Shown here: positions 42,506 through 51,283 of the stretch, one piece after another
How the letters are laid out: every line of letters begins with the position of its first letter
How positions within the stretch are numbered: the first letter of the stretch is position 1
NCBI GenBank assembly: GCA_008012115.1
Contig: SSEB01000001.1
Coordinates: 62,001 to 126,000, forward strand
Source: Nevskiaceae bacterium
GTDB lineage: Bacteria; Pseudomonadota; Gammaproteobacteria; Nevskiales; Nevskiaceae
Length of the DNA: 64,000 nucleotides
Direction of reading: 5' to 3'
Program-made: the position numbers and the translations under genes
The notes under the pieces: generated by a model
Database searches by the model: none
Told to the model about the DNA's origin: nothing
Seen by the model: only the letters and a program-made list of their open reading frames with translations

Positions 42506-43952
42506 TGGTCAGCTCCGCTTTTATTTTTGAATGTAGGTGTTCGTAACGTATCAGAGGGTCGATCTGCAGCACCTGATCGACATCAAATCCGGTCAGCGTC
42601 ATGAGTTCCTCGGCCATTTCCACCAGAGCAGCCAAGTTCCCCGCGCTGTTCGAGGAATGGGTGTCGGAGCTCATGTCTGCATAGATCGATTCGAAGGGCA
42701 GGGAGTCGCCAACAAGGCCCAGCAAGGCTTGGAGCGATCCTTGGTCTGCAGGTGTAAGGCGAGAAGACAATGCCTTGACCGCTGGATGTTCGGAATTGAT
42801 CTCGTACCTAAACGCCCCATGGGTTGGCTCGATGCGTTGCCAAAGCGCCGTGAAGTCTTTTGGGCCAGTCTTGCGTCCCGGATGTGTGATCGTCCTGCGG
42901 CTCACCCCGGCGAAGTGCGGGATGAGGTCTTTCAGCCGGGCTCGAATGGCATCGGGCGGATAGGCAGCGGATTTCTTGATGTCGAGCGCCCACAGGTCAT
43001 CGAATGAGTTCGGGATGTCGACTTGGACGCGGGTCAACTTGTAGAACTCGTCCTTGGGAACCAGTCTGAACCAGGTGCCCCAGATTACGAGGCGGCGGTT
43101 GCGGTACACGTAGAAACCCTGGGTGCCTCGCAAGCCGTCCCGACCGCCGGCGACCTCGATCTCGTCTGCGTTCAGGTGGCTCACAGGGGGAAGAATGACC
43201 GGCGTGACAAGCACATCTCCTCGCTCGTGCCGTATCACCTGCCCTTCGAGCGGTTGCCTGAAGGAGTTGCCACGCAGGTAGGGATCTCTGGCGGGCACCT
43301 TCCGGCTGTTGACGTATATCTCGATTGCAGTGTTGCCGCCTTCGCCGGCGGAATACCTGTGGAATACAAGGGCCAGATGCTCAAAGAGCGGTGACAGCTT
43401 TGTCGTCATCTCTTGCTGCGGATTACGCGCGCCAGCAACCAGACGGTCGAGGTCCTGCCACACCACTAGCGTTCCTGACTCGCATTGCTCCAGCTTGGTC
43501 ATCAGTGGCAAGGAAGCAAGTTGCTCTGAATCGGGGACGACGACCCTCCATTCGTGGAGGCGTTCGATCGTGTCGAGATCCCAGCATCTGGCAGAGATCA
43601 TTCCCGATTTCTTGCTCACTACGGTGAAGCAGCGGCATTGGGAAAGGGACGCGGTCTTCAAGCCGAGCCCAAACCTGCCAAGGTCGTCTGGGTGACGCTC
43701 ATTTCCCGGATCTTGGCTGCCAAGGCGCATGGCATTGGTGAGCTCGGCTGGCCCCATGCCACGACCGTTGTCGAGAATTGCGATGAAGGGAAAGTCGGAG
43801 GCGTCGTACTTGATGTCGATGCGTGCGGCGCTGGCCGAGATGCTGTTATCGACGAGGTCGGCGATGGCTGCCTCGACGGAGTATCCCACCGCTCGCATCG
43901 AGGCCAGCAGCGAAACTGGATCCGGTATGACCGGAATAGTCTCCATCCCCAA
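42498..43952 (-). CDS. MutL/MORC-like GHKL ATPase of the defence island
   Basis: 484 residues. GHKL motifs: N box EAAIADLVDNSISA (about 27-40), G1 DNGRGMG (61-67) and G2 GRFGLGLKT (92-100). A second S5-like domain follows, as in MutL and MORC proteins. Relatives in restriction loci are thought to act as ATP-driven DNA clamps. First gene of the minus-strand defence operon, starting only 14 bases after the nrdB stop, so it may be transcribed from the nrd operon or from a promoter inside nrdB. Confidence 0.9.
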   Translation of the reverse strand: MGMETIPVIPDPVSLLASMRAVGYSVEAAIADLVDNSISASAARIDIKYDASDFPFIAILDNGRGMGPAELTNAMRLGSQDPGNERHPDDLGRFGLGLKTASLSQCRCFTVVSKKSGMISARCWDLDTIERLHEWRVVVPDSEQLASLPLMTKLEQCESGTLVVWQDLDRLVAGARNPQQEMTTKLSPLFEHLALVFHRYSAGEGGNTAIEIYVNSRKVPARDPYLRGNSFRQPLEGQVIRHERGDVLVTPVILPPVSHLNADEIEVAGGRDGLRGTQGFYVYRNRRLVIWGTWFRLVPKDEFYKLTRVQVDIPNSFDDLWALDIKKSAAYPPDAIRARLKDLIPHFAGVSRRTITHPGRKTGPKDFTALWQRIEPTHGAFRYEINSEHPAVKALSSRLTPADQGSLQALLGLVGDSLPFESIYADMSSDTHSSNSAGNLAALVEMAEELMTLTGFDVDQVLQIDPLIRYEHLHSKIKAELTIG

Positions 43953-43966
43953 TCGCTACGGGGTCA

Positions 43967-45133
43967 TCAATCCCAGCTCAATGCCCCACCCGTCTGATAC
44001 TCCGTCACGCGCGTCTCGAAGAAGTTCTTCTCCTTCTTGAGGTCCATGACCTCGCTCATCCACGGGAAGGGATTCTCGGCACCCGGGTAGAGCTGCTTGA
44101 GGCCGATCTGGGCGCAGCGGCGGTTGGCCACGAACTTGAGGTATTCGTTGAACTGATTGGCGTTGAGGCCGAGCACGCCGCGCGGCATGGTGTCGTGGGC
44201 GTAGCGGATTTCGAGGTTGGTGGCCTCGTCGATCATCTGCGCGATTTCCTGCTGGAACTGCGCGGTCCACAGGTGCGGGTTCTCGACCTTGATCTGGTTG
44301 ATCACGTCGATGCCGAAGTTCATGTGCATGGACTCGTCGCGCATGATGTACTGGATCTGCTCGGACACGCCGACCATCTTGTTGCGGCGGCCAAAGCTGA
44401 GCAGCTGCACGAAGCCGACGTAGAAGAAGATGCCTTCGAACACCACGTAGAAGGCGATCAGGTCGCGCAGCAGGCGCTGGTCCATCTCCGGCGTGCCGGT
44501 GTGGAAGTCCGGATCGGCCAGCGACTGCGTGAACGGCAGGCTCCACGCGGCCTTGTCGTGGATCGACGGAATCTCGCGGTACATGTTGAACACTTCGGCT
44601 TCGTCCAGGCCCAGCGATTCAATGCAGTACTGGTAGGCGTGGGTGTGGATCGCTTCCTCGAAGGCCTGGCGCAGCAGGTACTGGCGGCACTCGGGGTTGG
44701 TCAGGTGCTTGTAGACGGCAAGCACGAGGTTGTTGGCGACCAGCGAGTCGGCGGTGGAGAAGAAGCCGAGGCTGCGCTTGATGATGACGCGCTCGTCCTC
44801 AGTGAGGCCGTTCGGGTCCTGCCAGAGCGCGATGTCGGCGCTCATGTTGATTTCCTGCGGCATCCAGTGGTTGTTGCAGGCGGCGAGGTACTTCTCCCAG
44901 GCCCACTTGTACTTGAAGGGGACGAGCTGGTTGAGGTCGGCGCGGCAATTGATGATCTTCTTGTCGTCCACCTGGATGCGGCGCGCGCCCATGGTGAGGT
45001 CTTCCAGGCCGGTGGCGCCGGCTTGGGCGGCGTGCGCGGCGGCGGCCGGCACAAAGGCGGCCGGCGTGCTGGCGGCGACGGTCTGCAGCCCGAGCTTGGG
45101 GCTGGCGGTGGCGGTGTCTTCCCAATCCAACAT
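43967..45133 (-). CDS. nrdB: Ribonucleotide reductase class Ia beta subunit
   Basis: 388 residues. The di-iron ligands are present: Asp in FSTADSL, E and H in EEAIHTHAY (the final Tyr is at the radical-tyrosine position), E in [10 protein letters not shown], and E/H in [10 protein letters not shown]. It supplies the tyrosyl radical to NrdA. An Ala-rich N-terminal stretch of 40 residues is variable. Ribosome site GGAG is upstream. The nrdA-nrdB spacer holds two strong hairpins. Confidence 0.96.
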   Translation of the reverse strand: MLDWEDTATASPKLGLQTVAASTPAAFVPAAAAHAAQAGATGLEDLTMGARRIQVDDKKIINCRADLNQLVPFKYKWAWEKYLAACNNHWMPQEINMSADIALWQDPNGLTEDERVIIKRSLGFFSTADSLVANNLVLAVYKHLTNPECRQYLLRQAFEEAIHTHAYQYCIESLGLDEAEVFNMYREIPSIHDKAAWSLPFTQSLADPDFHTGTPEMDQRLLRDLIAFYVVFEGIFFYVGFVQLLSFGRRNKMVGVSEQIQYIMRDESMHMNFGIDVINQIKVENPHLWTAQFQQEIAQMIDEATNLEIRYAHDTMPRGVLGLNANQFNEYLKFVANRRCAQIGLKQLYPGAENPFPWMSEVMDLKKEKNFFETRVTEYQTGGALSWD

Positions 45134-45217
45134 GTGTATCTCCTATCTCTCTTTTTAGACCACGCTGGAGCGGGGTCTGTTTAATTCCTATTCGCGCATC
45201 GCATCTTCGGCGGCGTT

Positions 45218-45285
45218 GCCCGGGGCCCCAGCCCCGGGCGTTCAGCGAGCAAGGACTGCCACTGGCAGTCCTTGAAACCCTCGCT
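45218..45285. other. Two strong hairpins in the nrdA-nrdB spacer
   Basis: GCCCGGGGC (45218-45226) pairs with GCCCCGGGC (45231-45239). AAGGACTGCC (45251-45260) pairs with GGCAGTCCTT (45264-45273) and is enclosed by AGCGAG / CTCGCT (45244-45249, 45280-45285). No U-tract follows on the minus strand. They could tune the nrdA:nrdB ratio through RNA stability or partial termination. Confidence 0.7.
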
Positions 45286-48243
45286 TCACTGACACGCCTC
45301 GCAATCCGGGTCGAGGATCGAGCAGACCTTGGCGCTGCCGACATCGGTGGCGGCGGCGACGTTGATGTGCTCAACCGGCGGATCGTTCACGGGCTTGTCG
45401 CTGGATCGTCGGCCGCCCTGTTGGGCGGCCAGACCTCCTGCTGCCGAGCCGGCAACCTTGTTCAGGCGGTTATCGCTGATGGTGGTCTTCTCGGCGTGCG
45501 TGGCGCCCATGGTGCGCAGGTAGTAGGTGGTCTTGAGACCGCTGACCCACGCGTGCTTGTACAGCTCGTCCAGCTTCTTGCCGGAGGGCTGCGCCATGTA
45601 CAGGTTGAGGCTCTGTGCCTGGTCGATCCACTTCTGGCGGCGGCTGCCGGCGTCCACGAGGCGCTTGGGGTCGATCTCGAAGGCGCACTTGTAGATGTCC
45701 TTCAGCTCCTGCGGAATGCGGTCGATCTTCTGCACGCTGCCGTCGAAGTACTTGAGGTCATGCGCCATCACCTCGTCCCACAGGCCGAGCTTCTTGAGGT
45801 CGTTGACCAGGTACTCGTTGACCACGGTGAACTCGCCGGAGAGGTTCGATTTGACGTACAGGTTCTGGTACGTCGGCTCGATCGACTGCGACACGCCGGT
45901 GATGTTGGCGATGGTCGCGGTCGGCGCGATGGCCATGGTGTTGGAGTTGCGGATGCCGGTCTGCATGATGCGCACGCGCAGGCCGTCCCAGTCGAAGGCG
46001 CCGGAGGTCTTGCTGTCCTGCTGCAGGTACTGGCCGCGGTTGCGGGCCAGGATCTGGATCGAGTCGATCGGCAGGATGCCCTTGTCCCACAGCGAGCCCT
46101 TGAAGCTGTTGTAGGCGCCACGCTCGGCGGCAAGATCGGTGCTGGCCTTGATCGCGTAGTAGCTGACCGCTTCCATGCTGTAGTCGGCAAACTCGATGGC
46201 GGCGTCGCTCTCGTAGGGCAGGCGCAGCTTGTACAGCGCGTCGTTGAAGCCCATCACGCCCAGGCCCACCGGGCGGTGGCGCATGTTGGAATTGCGCGCG
46301 GTGTTCACCGAGTAGTAGTTGTACTCGATGACGTTGTCGAGCATGCGCATGGCGGTGTTGATGGTCTTCTCGAGCTTGACCAGGTCGAGCTTGCCGTCCA
46401 CCACATGCGCAGGAATGTTGACGCTGCCGAGGTTGCAGACGGCGATTTCCTGGTTGGCTTTGGTGTTGAGCGTGATCTCCGTGCACAGGTTGGAGCTGTG
46501 CACCACGCCGACGTGCTGCTGCGGCGAGCGCAGGTTGCACGGGTCCTTGAAGGTGATCCAGGGGTGGCCGGTTTCAAACAGCATCGACAGCATCTTGCGC
46601 CACAGGTTGAGGGCCTGGATGCGCTTGAAGTTCTTGATCTCGCCGCGGTCGGCCTTGGCCTCGTAGGCGACGTAGCGCTGCTCGAAGGCTTCGCCGACGA
46701 GGTCGTGCAGGTCCGGGGTTTCTTCCGGCGAGAACAGCGTCCACTGGCCGTCTTCCATGACGCGCTTCATGAACAGGTCCGGCACCCAGTTGGCGGTGTT
46801 CATGTCGTGCGTGCGGCGACGGTCGTCACCGGTGTTCTTGCGCAGTTCCAGGAACTCTTCGATGTCGCGGTGCCAGGTTTCCAGGTAGGCGCAGACCGCG
46901 CCCTTGCGCTTGCCGCCCTGGTTGACGGCGACGGCGGTGTCGTTGCACACCTTGAGGAAGGGCACCACGCCCTGGCTCTTGCCGTTGGTGCCCTTGATGT
47001 AGCCGCCCATGCCGCGCACCGGCGTCCAGTCGTTGCCGAGACCGCCGGCAAACTTGGACAGCATGGCGTTGTCGTGGATGGCGCCGAAGATGCCGTGCAG
47101 GTCGTCCGGCACGGTGGTCAGGTAGCAGCTCGACAGCTGCGGGCGCAGCGTGCCGGAGTTGAACAGCGTCGGCGTGCTCGACATGAAATCGAACGACGAC
47201 AGCAGCTGGTAGAACTCGATGGCGCGGCCTTCGCGGTCGATCTCGTTGATCGCCAGGCCCATCGCCACGCGCATGAAGAATGCCTGCGGCAGCTCGAAGC
47301 GCGTCTTGTTGGAGTGCAGGAAGTAGCGGTCGTACAGCGTCTGCAGGCCGAGGTAGTCGAACTTGGCGTCGCGGTCGGGCAGCAGCGCCTTGCCCAGGCG
47401 GTCGAGATCGTAGAGCGCGAGCTTGGGGTCGAGCAGTTCGAGTTCGACGGCACGGTGCACATAGGCGCGGAAGTATTCCGGGTACTGGCCCTTCATGTCC
47501 TCGAAGGTCGGACGGGTCTCGGCCTGGTTGAGGAACTTCAGCGCCTCGTGGCGCAGCGCGTCCAGCAGCAGGCGCGCGGAGACGTAGGTGTAGTTGGGCT
47601 CCTTCTCGATGCGCGCGCGCGCCGCCAGCGTCACCGCCTGCGACAGCTCGTGCTCGGGGATGCCGTCGTAGAGGTCACGCAGGGCGGACTGCACGATCTC
47701 GTCGACGCTGACGCCGGCAAGGCCGGTGCAGGCCTCGGTGACGACGCGGCGGATGCGGGCTTCGTCCAGCGCCACCACGGTGCCGTCGTCGCGCGTGACC
47801 GACAGGCGCGGCTTGGCGCTCTCCGGCTTCTTGGCGGCTTCGGCGGCGCGCTCCTTGGTGCGCTGCTCGCGGTACAGCACGTAGTCGCGGGCGACCTTGT
47901 GCTCGCCGGCGCGCATCAGGGCGAGTTCCACCTGGTCCTGGATGTCCTCGATGTGCAGCGTGCCGCCGCCGGAGATGTGGCGGGTGAGGCCCTGCACGAC
48001 CTGCTGGGTCAGCGCCTCGACCTTCTCGCGCACGGCCGAGCTGGCGGCGGCGTTGCCGCCTTCCACGGCCAGGAAGGCCTTGGTCAGGGCGATGGAAATC
48101 TTGCTGGCGTCGAAACTGGTGACCTTGCCGTTACGGCGGATCACACGCAGGCCGCCGGGGGCGGTGGCGCTCAGTTCGGCGGTGGTGACGGCGCCCTCGA
48201 TCGGAGGACGACGGGTTTCGGTAGCAGCAGCCTGTGTTTGCAT
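45286..48243 (-). CDS. nrdA: Ribonucleotide reductase class Ia alpha subunit
   Basis: 985 residues, starting at ATG 48243 behind GGGGAG; an upstream in-frame ATG exists but gives an implausible N-terminus. Two ATP-cone domains lie at about 30-125 and 140-230, longer than E. coli NrdA with one, which affects allosteric dATP control. The active site has NLCTEITLNT, and the C-terminus CSILDPDCEACQ carries the redox Cys pair. It makes dNTP precursors with NrdB. Two NrdR boxes lie upstream. Confidence 0.96.
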   Translation of the reverse strand: MQTQAAATETRRPPIEGAVTTAELSATAPGGLRVIRRNGKVTSFDASKISIALTKAFLAVEGGNAAASSAVREKVEALTQQVVQGLTRHISGGGTLHIEDIQDQVELALMRAGEHKVARDYVLYREQRTKERAAEAAKKPESAKPRLSVTRDDGTVVALDEARIRRVVTEACTGLAGVSVDEIVQSALRDLYDGIPEHELSQAVTLAARARIEKEPNYTYVSARLLLDALRHEALKFLNQAETRPTFEDMKGQYPEYFRAYVHRAVELELLDPKLALYDLDRLGKALLPDRDAKFDYLGLQTLYDRYFLHSNKTRFELPQAFFMRVAMGLAINEIDREGRAIEFYQLLSSFDFMSSTPTLFNSGTLRPQLSSCYLTTVPDDLHGIFGAIHDNAMLSKFAGGLGNDWTPVRGMGGYIKGTNGKSQGVVPFLKVCNDTAVAVNQGGKRKGAVCAYLETWHRDIEEFLELRKNTGDDRRRTHDMNTANWVPDLFMKRVMEDGQWTLFSPEETPDLHDLVGEAFEQRYVAYEAKADRGEIKNFKRIQALNLWRKMLSMLFETGHPWITFKDPCNLRSPQQHVGVVHSSNLCTEITLNTKANQEIAVCNLGSVNIPAHVVDGKLDLVKLEKTINTAMRMLDNVIEYNYYSVNTARNSNMRHRPVGLGVMGFNDALYKLRLPYESDAAIEFADYSMEAVSYYAIKASTDLAAERGAYNSFKGSLWDKGILPIDSIQILARNRGQYLQQDSKTSGAFDWDGLRVRIMQTGIRNSNTMAIAPTATIANITGVSQSIEPTYQNLYVKSNLSGEFTVVNEYLVNDLKKLGLWDEVMAHDLKYFDGSVQKIDRIPQELKDIYKCAFEIDPKRLVDAGSRRQKWIDQAQSLNLYMAQPSGKKLDELYKHAWVSGLKTTYYLRTMGATHAEKTTISDNRLNKVAGSAAGGLAAQQGGRRSSDKPVNDPPVEHINVAAATDVGSAKVCSILDPDCEACQ

Positions 48244-48387
48244 TGTTTTGGGCTCCCCCACGAGCTCTTCAGATGTCGTGATGCGGCGTGAAAGTGGATC
48301 TCCGCCGGAGCCTTCTGGTGAGGCGGGCCGGCGGTCGCGGTGATGAACGTGCGATGGAGTGAAGTTACTCCCGTCATCCGGGCTCGT

Positions 48388-48403
48388 CAACAACATATAG
48401 TGT
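48388..48403. promoter_or_regulatory. NrdR box 1
   Basis: CAACAACATATAGTGT fits the NrdR consensus ACACWATATATWGTGT closely. Its start is 32 bp from the second box, so both lie on the same DNA face. NrdR represses nrd genes when dATP/ATP is high. Confidence 0.8.
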
Positions 48404-48419
48404 TAAGAACTAGCTTAGA

Positions 48420-48435
48420 CCACTACATTCTGTGT
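48420..48435. promoter_or_regulatory. NrdR box 2
   Basis: CCACTACATTCTGTGT is a weaker match to the NrdR consensus, but the spacing of 32 bp to box 1 is that expected for paired NrdR boxes. It is about 180 bases upstream of nrdA. Confidence 0.72.
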
Positions 48436-48576
48436 TCAAGCCTGTGCGCGGGATTGGGATGGCCTGTGCATAGGCTGCGGAAAAGCCGTGGATCGGCGTC
48501 GCTAAGTAATGGTTTTTTCGTACAAAAATGTGAGCTGTCCACGGTGGGTCGCGGTCGTGGAAAGGTCCCGGCGCAG

Positions 48577-48692
48577 CGCCACCCGCTGATGGCGGTTTGC
48601 CTGGGAGAAATGTGATTAAAAATAGATCAAATAAAAATTTGTTCTATATAAAATAACGTCCTGATGGCAGCTGTTGCCGAGAGCGGGTGGCC
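48577..48692. repeat. 116-bp dispersed palindromic element, copy E
   Basis: Arms 48578-48587 and 48682-48691 pair over 10 bp. The box CCTGGGAGAAA is in the left arm (48600-48610). The right arm contains GGCA-GCTGT-TGCC, a clear small hairpin (48666-48678). The core is A/T-rich. It lies between nrdA and the GH5 lipoprotein gene, which are divergent. Same orientation as A and B. Confidence 0.88.
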
Positions 48693-48809
48693 GCTGCGCA
48701 CGGCGCGGGACGTACCGGCGGGCTCGATTTCCCACTTCACGTGCCCCGACATCGCCGCCACACTGCGCCGCGTTTTTCCTCCCTGTCATCTCTCGGAAAT
48801 TTTTCGCTC

Positions 48810-50324
48810 ATGTCTGTTCTGCTGCGCTGTGCATTGATCTCCCTGCCGATGCTGCTGGCCGCCTGCGGTGGCGGCGCCGCGTCACCACAGGGCGCCGTTG
48901 CCGCGACGGCGCTGCCGCCGCTGCACGCGGTGCGTGGCACCACGCCTGGCATCTTCGACGCGCAGGGGCGGCAGGTGCTGCTGCGCGGCGTCAACTACAA
49001 CGCGCTGGGCGACTACTACGTCGACCAGCCCGCGTTTCCCGCGCCGATCCTGCCCAAGCCCGCCGACTTTCCGCAGATGGCGGCGCTGGGCATCAACAGC
49101 GTGCGCCTGCTGCTGAGCTGGTCGCGGGTGGAGCCGCAGCCGGGTCAGTACGATGAGGCCTATCTCGCGCAGGTGCGCCGCCAGATCGAGCTGGCGGCGG
49201 CGCAGGGCCTGTACGTGATCGTCGACATGCACCAGGACGCCTGGGGCAAGTTCGTGGCGACGCGCGGCACCAGCGATGTCTGCGTGGCGCCGCTGGAGGA
49301 CGCCATCGGCTGGGACGGCGCGCCGCAGTGGGCGACGATCACCGACGGCCTCACCACCTGCCGCATCGCGCAGCGCGAAATCTCGCCGGCGGTGCAGGCG
49401 GCTTTCACCAATTTCTACCTGGACACGCAGGGCATCCAGACGCGCTTCGTCGCGATGTGGCAGCACGTGGTGTCGGAGGTGGCGGGCTATCCCAACGTGG
49501 CGGGCTACGACCTGTTCAACGAGCCCAATCCCGGCTTCCTGCTCGAGGCCGATGCCGTGACCTACCTGAGCACGCTCTACACGCGCCTGGTGACGGCGAT
49601 CCGCGCCGCCGAGTCGGCGTTGCCGCAGCAGCCGCAGCACATCATCTTCTTCGAGCCGGACATCATCTGGTCGCTGGTCGGCGTCACTTTGCCGACGCTG
49701 CCGGTGTTCACCAACGACAGCAACCTGGTGTTCGCGCCGCACTTCTATTGCGGCAGCGGCGCCCCCAGCTCCAACGCGCAGTGCTTCAGCAACGCCCAGG
49801 CCGTTGCCAGCCTGTACCAGACCACGTTCTGGGTGGGCGAGTGGGGCTACTTCGGCGCGCCGGACAGCATCAGCGGCGACGTCAACGAATTCGTCGCCGA
49901 CCAGGATCAGGCGCTGGTCGGCGCCGCGGAGTGGCAGTGGGCGCAGGCCTGCGGCGATCCGCACACCATCGGCACGCCCGGCGGCAAGCCGGGCGCGACG
50001 GTGGTGCAGCTCAAGCTGATCGGCTGCCCGGGCGACGTCGATCTCGGCTTCGTGCAGGCCAACGCGCAGGCGATGTCGCGCAGCTATCCGCGCGCGGCGC
50101 CGGGGCAGTTGCAGCAGCTGAGCAGCGACGTGGCGACCGGCGAAGCGGCGTTGTCCGGCAACGGCACGGGGACGCTGGAGCTGTGGCTGCCGGAGCGCAT
50201 CGGCAAGCCGGCGATCAGCGGCAGCGGTCTCGGTGCGCCGGCGTTGCAGGCCGTGCCCGGCGGCTTCATCGCGCGGATTCCGGTGAGCGGTGCCTACAGC
50301 CTGCAGCTGCGTCGCGGCAGCTAG
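48810..50324 (+). CDS. Glycoside hydrolase family 5 lipoprotein (endoglycosylceramidase-like)
   Basis: 504 residues. The signal peptide MSVLLRCALISLPMLLAAC ends in a lipobox, so it is probably outer-membrane anchored. The TIM-barrel has HQDAWGKF, YDLFNEPNPG (acid/base Glu) and FWVGEWGYFG (nucleophile Glu). The HQDxxxxF pattern is like endoglycoceramidases, which release glycans from glycosphingolipids. The C-terminal 100 residues form a beta domain. Start at 48810 was chosen for the signal peptide; the frame is open further upstream into copy E. Confidence 0.87.
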   Translation: MSVLLRCALISLPMLLAACGGGAASPQGAVAATALPPLHAVRGTTPGIFDAQGRQVLLRGVNYNALGDYYVDQPAFPAPILPKPADFPQMAALGINSVRLLLSWSRVEPQPGQYDEAYLAQVRRQIELAAAQGLYVIVDMHQDAWGKFVATRGTSDVCVAPLEDAIGWDGAPQWATITDGLTTCRIAQREISPAVQAAFTNFYLDTQGIQTRFVAMWQHVVSEVAGYPNVAGYDLFNEPNPGFLLEADAVTYLSTLYTRLVTAIRAAESALPQQPQHIIFFEPDIIWSLVGVTLPTLPVFTNDSNLVFAPHFYCGSGAPSSNAQCFSNAQAVASLYQTTFWVGEWGYFGAPDSISGDVNEFVADQDQALVGAAEWQWAQACGDPHTIGTPGGKPGATVVQLKLIGCPGDVDLGFVQANAQAMSRSYPRAAPGQLQQLSSDVATGEAALSGNGTGTLELWLPERIGKPAISGSGLGAPALQAVPGGFIARIPVSGAYSLQLRRGS

Positions 50325-51283
50325 CGCAGGGCGGCGCCGCGCGTGGCGGCGGCGTCGAAAATCTTTTCCGCGTTGGCGGCGAGAAAGTTGCGGAAGATCA
50401 GCGGCCGCCCATCCTGACGCCAGAGCAGTCCGCCTTCGGCATTGCGCGCCTGGCTGCGCTCGATGATCTCGACGAACTGCTTTTCGGTCGGCGCGCGGCC
50501 CAGGCGACCGTCGGCTTCCAGCACCGGCGTGTCCATGGTCGCCGCCAGGGTCGCGGTCTGGCGCAGCGGCGAGCCGGGCGCGCCCTGGATGGCCGGCAGC
50601 AGGCGGAAGCCGGCGCGGCGCATCGCCGCGGCCATCGCCTCGATACCACGGAAGCCGGCGGCCTGCACATCGATGGTGACGTGGTTGAAATCCGGGCCCA
50701 GCGCCAGCGCACTGGCGGCCTCGCCCGAGACGCGGGCGACCGCCTCCAGCGTGGCGCGGCGCAGCGGCGGACCGCTGCGGGTCATCAGGCGATGCACCAG
50801 GTGATCGACAAAACACGTCGCATCGCCCGGGGAAAGTCCGCCGCGGCGCTCGGCTTTTTCGATCAGGGCGAGCAGGGGCGCATGGTCGGCGGCCTGCGCG
50901 CAGGCGGCGCAGTCCTCGCGGACCTGCCGGGCGACATCGTCGGGAAATGCCGCGAGATCGACCTGGGAGACGAAAATCTTGAACGGCCGGTGGTCCTCGC
51001 CGATGACCTGCAGGTCGAAGGAGCGCAGCTTCTTGGCCGGGAAATCGTAGTCGCGCTCGCGTCGCAGGCCCATCACCGCCGCGGCCCGCACGAACAGCGC
51101 GCACAGCGCCGGATCGGCGACGCGGATGGCGCCGTGATCGTTGTGCAGGCGCCCGCCGTGTTCGCGCACCAGGCGCCGCAGCGCGGCAAAGTCCGGCACG
51201 TTGCGGGTGAACTTGCGCGTGGCCTCGGCGACGAACAGGCGGCGGATGCGGGCCGGCGTCAGCAGCGCGCGCATGGCGTTCAC
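50321..51283 (-). CDS. DUF1338 family, 2-oxoadipate dioxygenase/decarboxylase-like
   Basis: 320 residues from a GTG start overlapping the FHA gene stop; the ATG at 51274 is an alternative. DUF1338 features are FNHVTIDVQAAGFRGIEAM (metal-binding His), ATMDTPV and FVEIIERSQARN near the end. HglS-type members convert 2-oxoadipate to 2-hydroxyglutarate in lysine breakdown. No other lysine catabolic gene is nearby, so the substrate is uncertain. The last base of its stop region is only 4 bases from the GH5 stop. Confidence 0.68.
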   Translation of the reverse strand: MNAMRALLTPARIRRLFVAEATRKFTRNVPDFAALRRLVREHGGRLHNDHGAIRVADPALCALFVRAAAVMGLRRERDYDFPAKKLRSFDLQVIGEDHRPFKIFVSQVDLAAFPDDVARQVREDCAACAQAADHAPLLALIEKAERRGGLSPGDATCFVDHLVHRLMTRSGPPLRRATLEAVARVSGEAASALALGPDFNHVTIDVQAAGFRGIEAMAAAMRRAGFRLLPAIQGAPGSPLRQTATLAATMDTPVLEADGRLGRAPTEKQFVEIIERSQARNAEGGLLWRQDGRPLIFRNFLAANAEKIFDAAATRGAALR

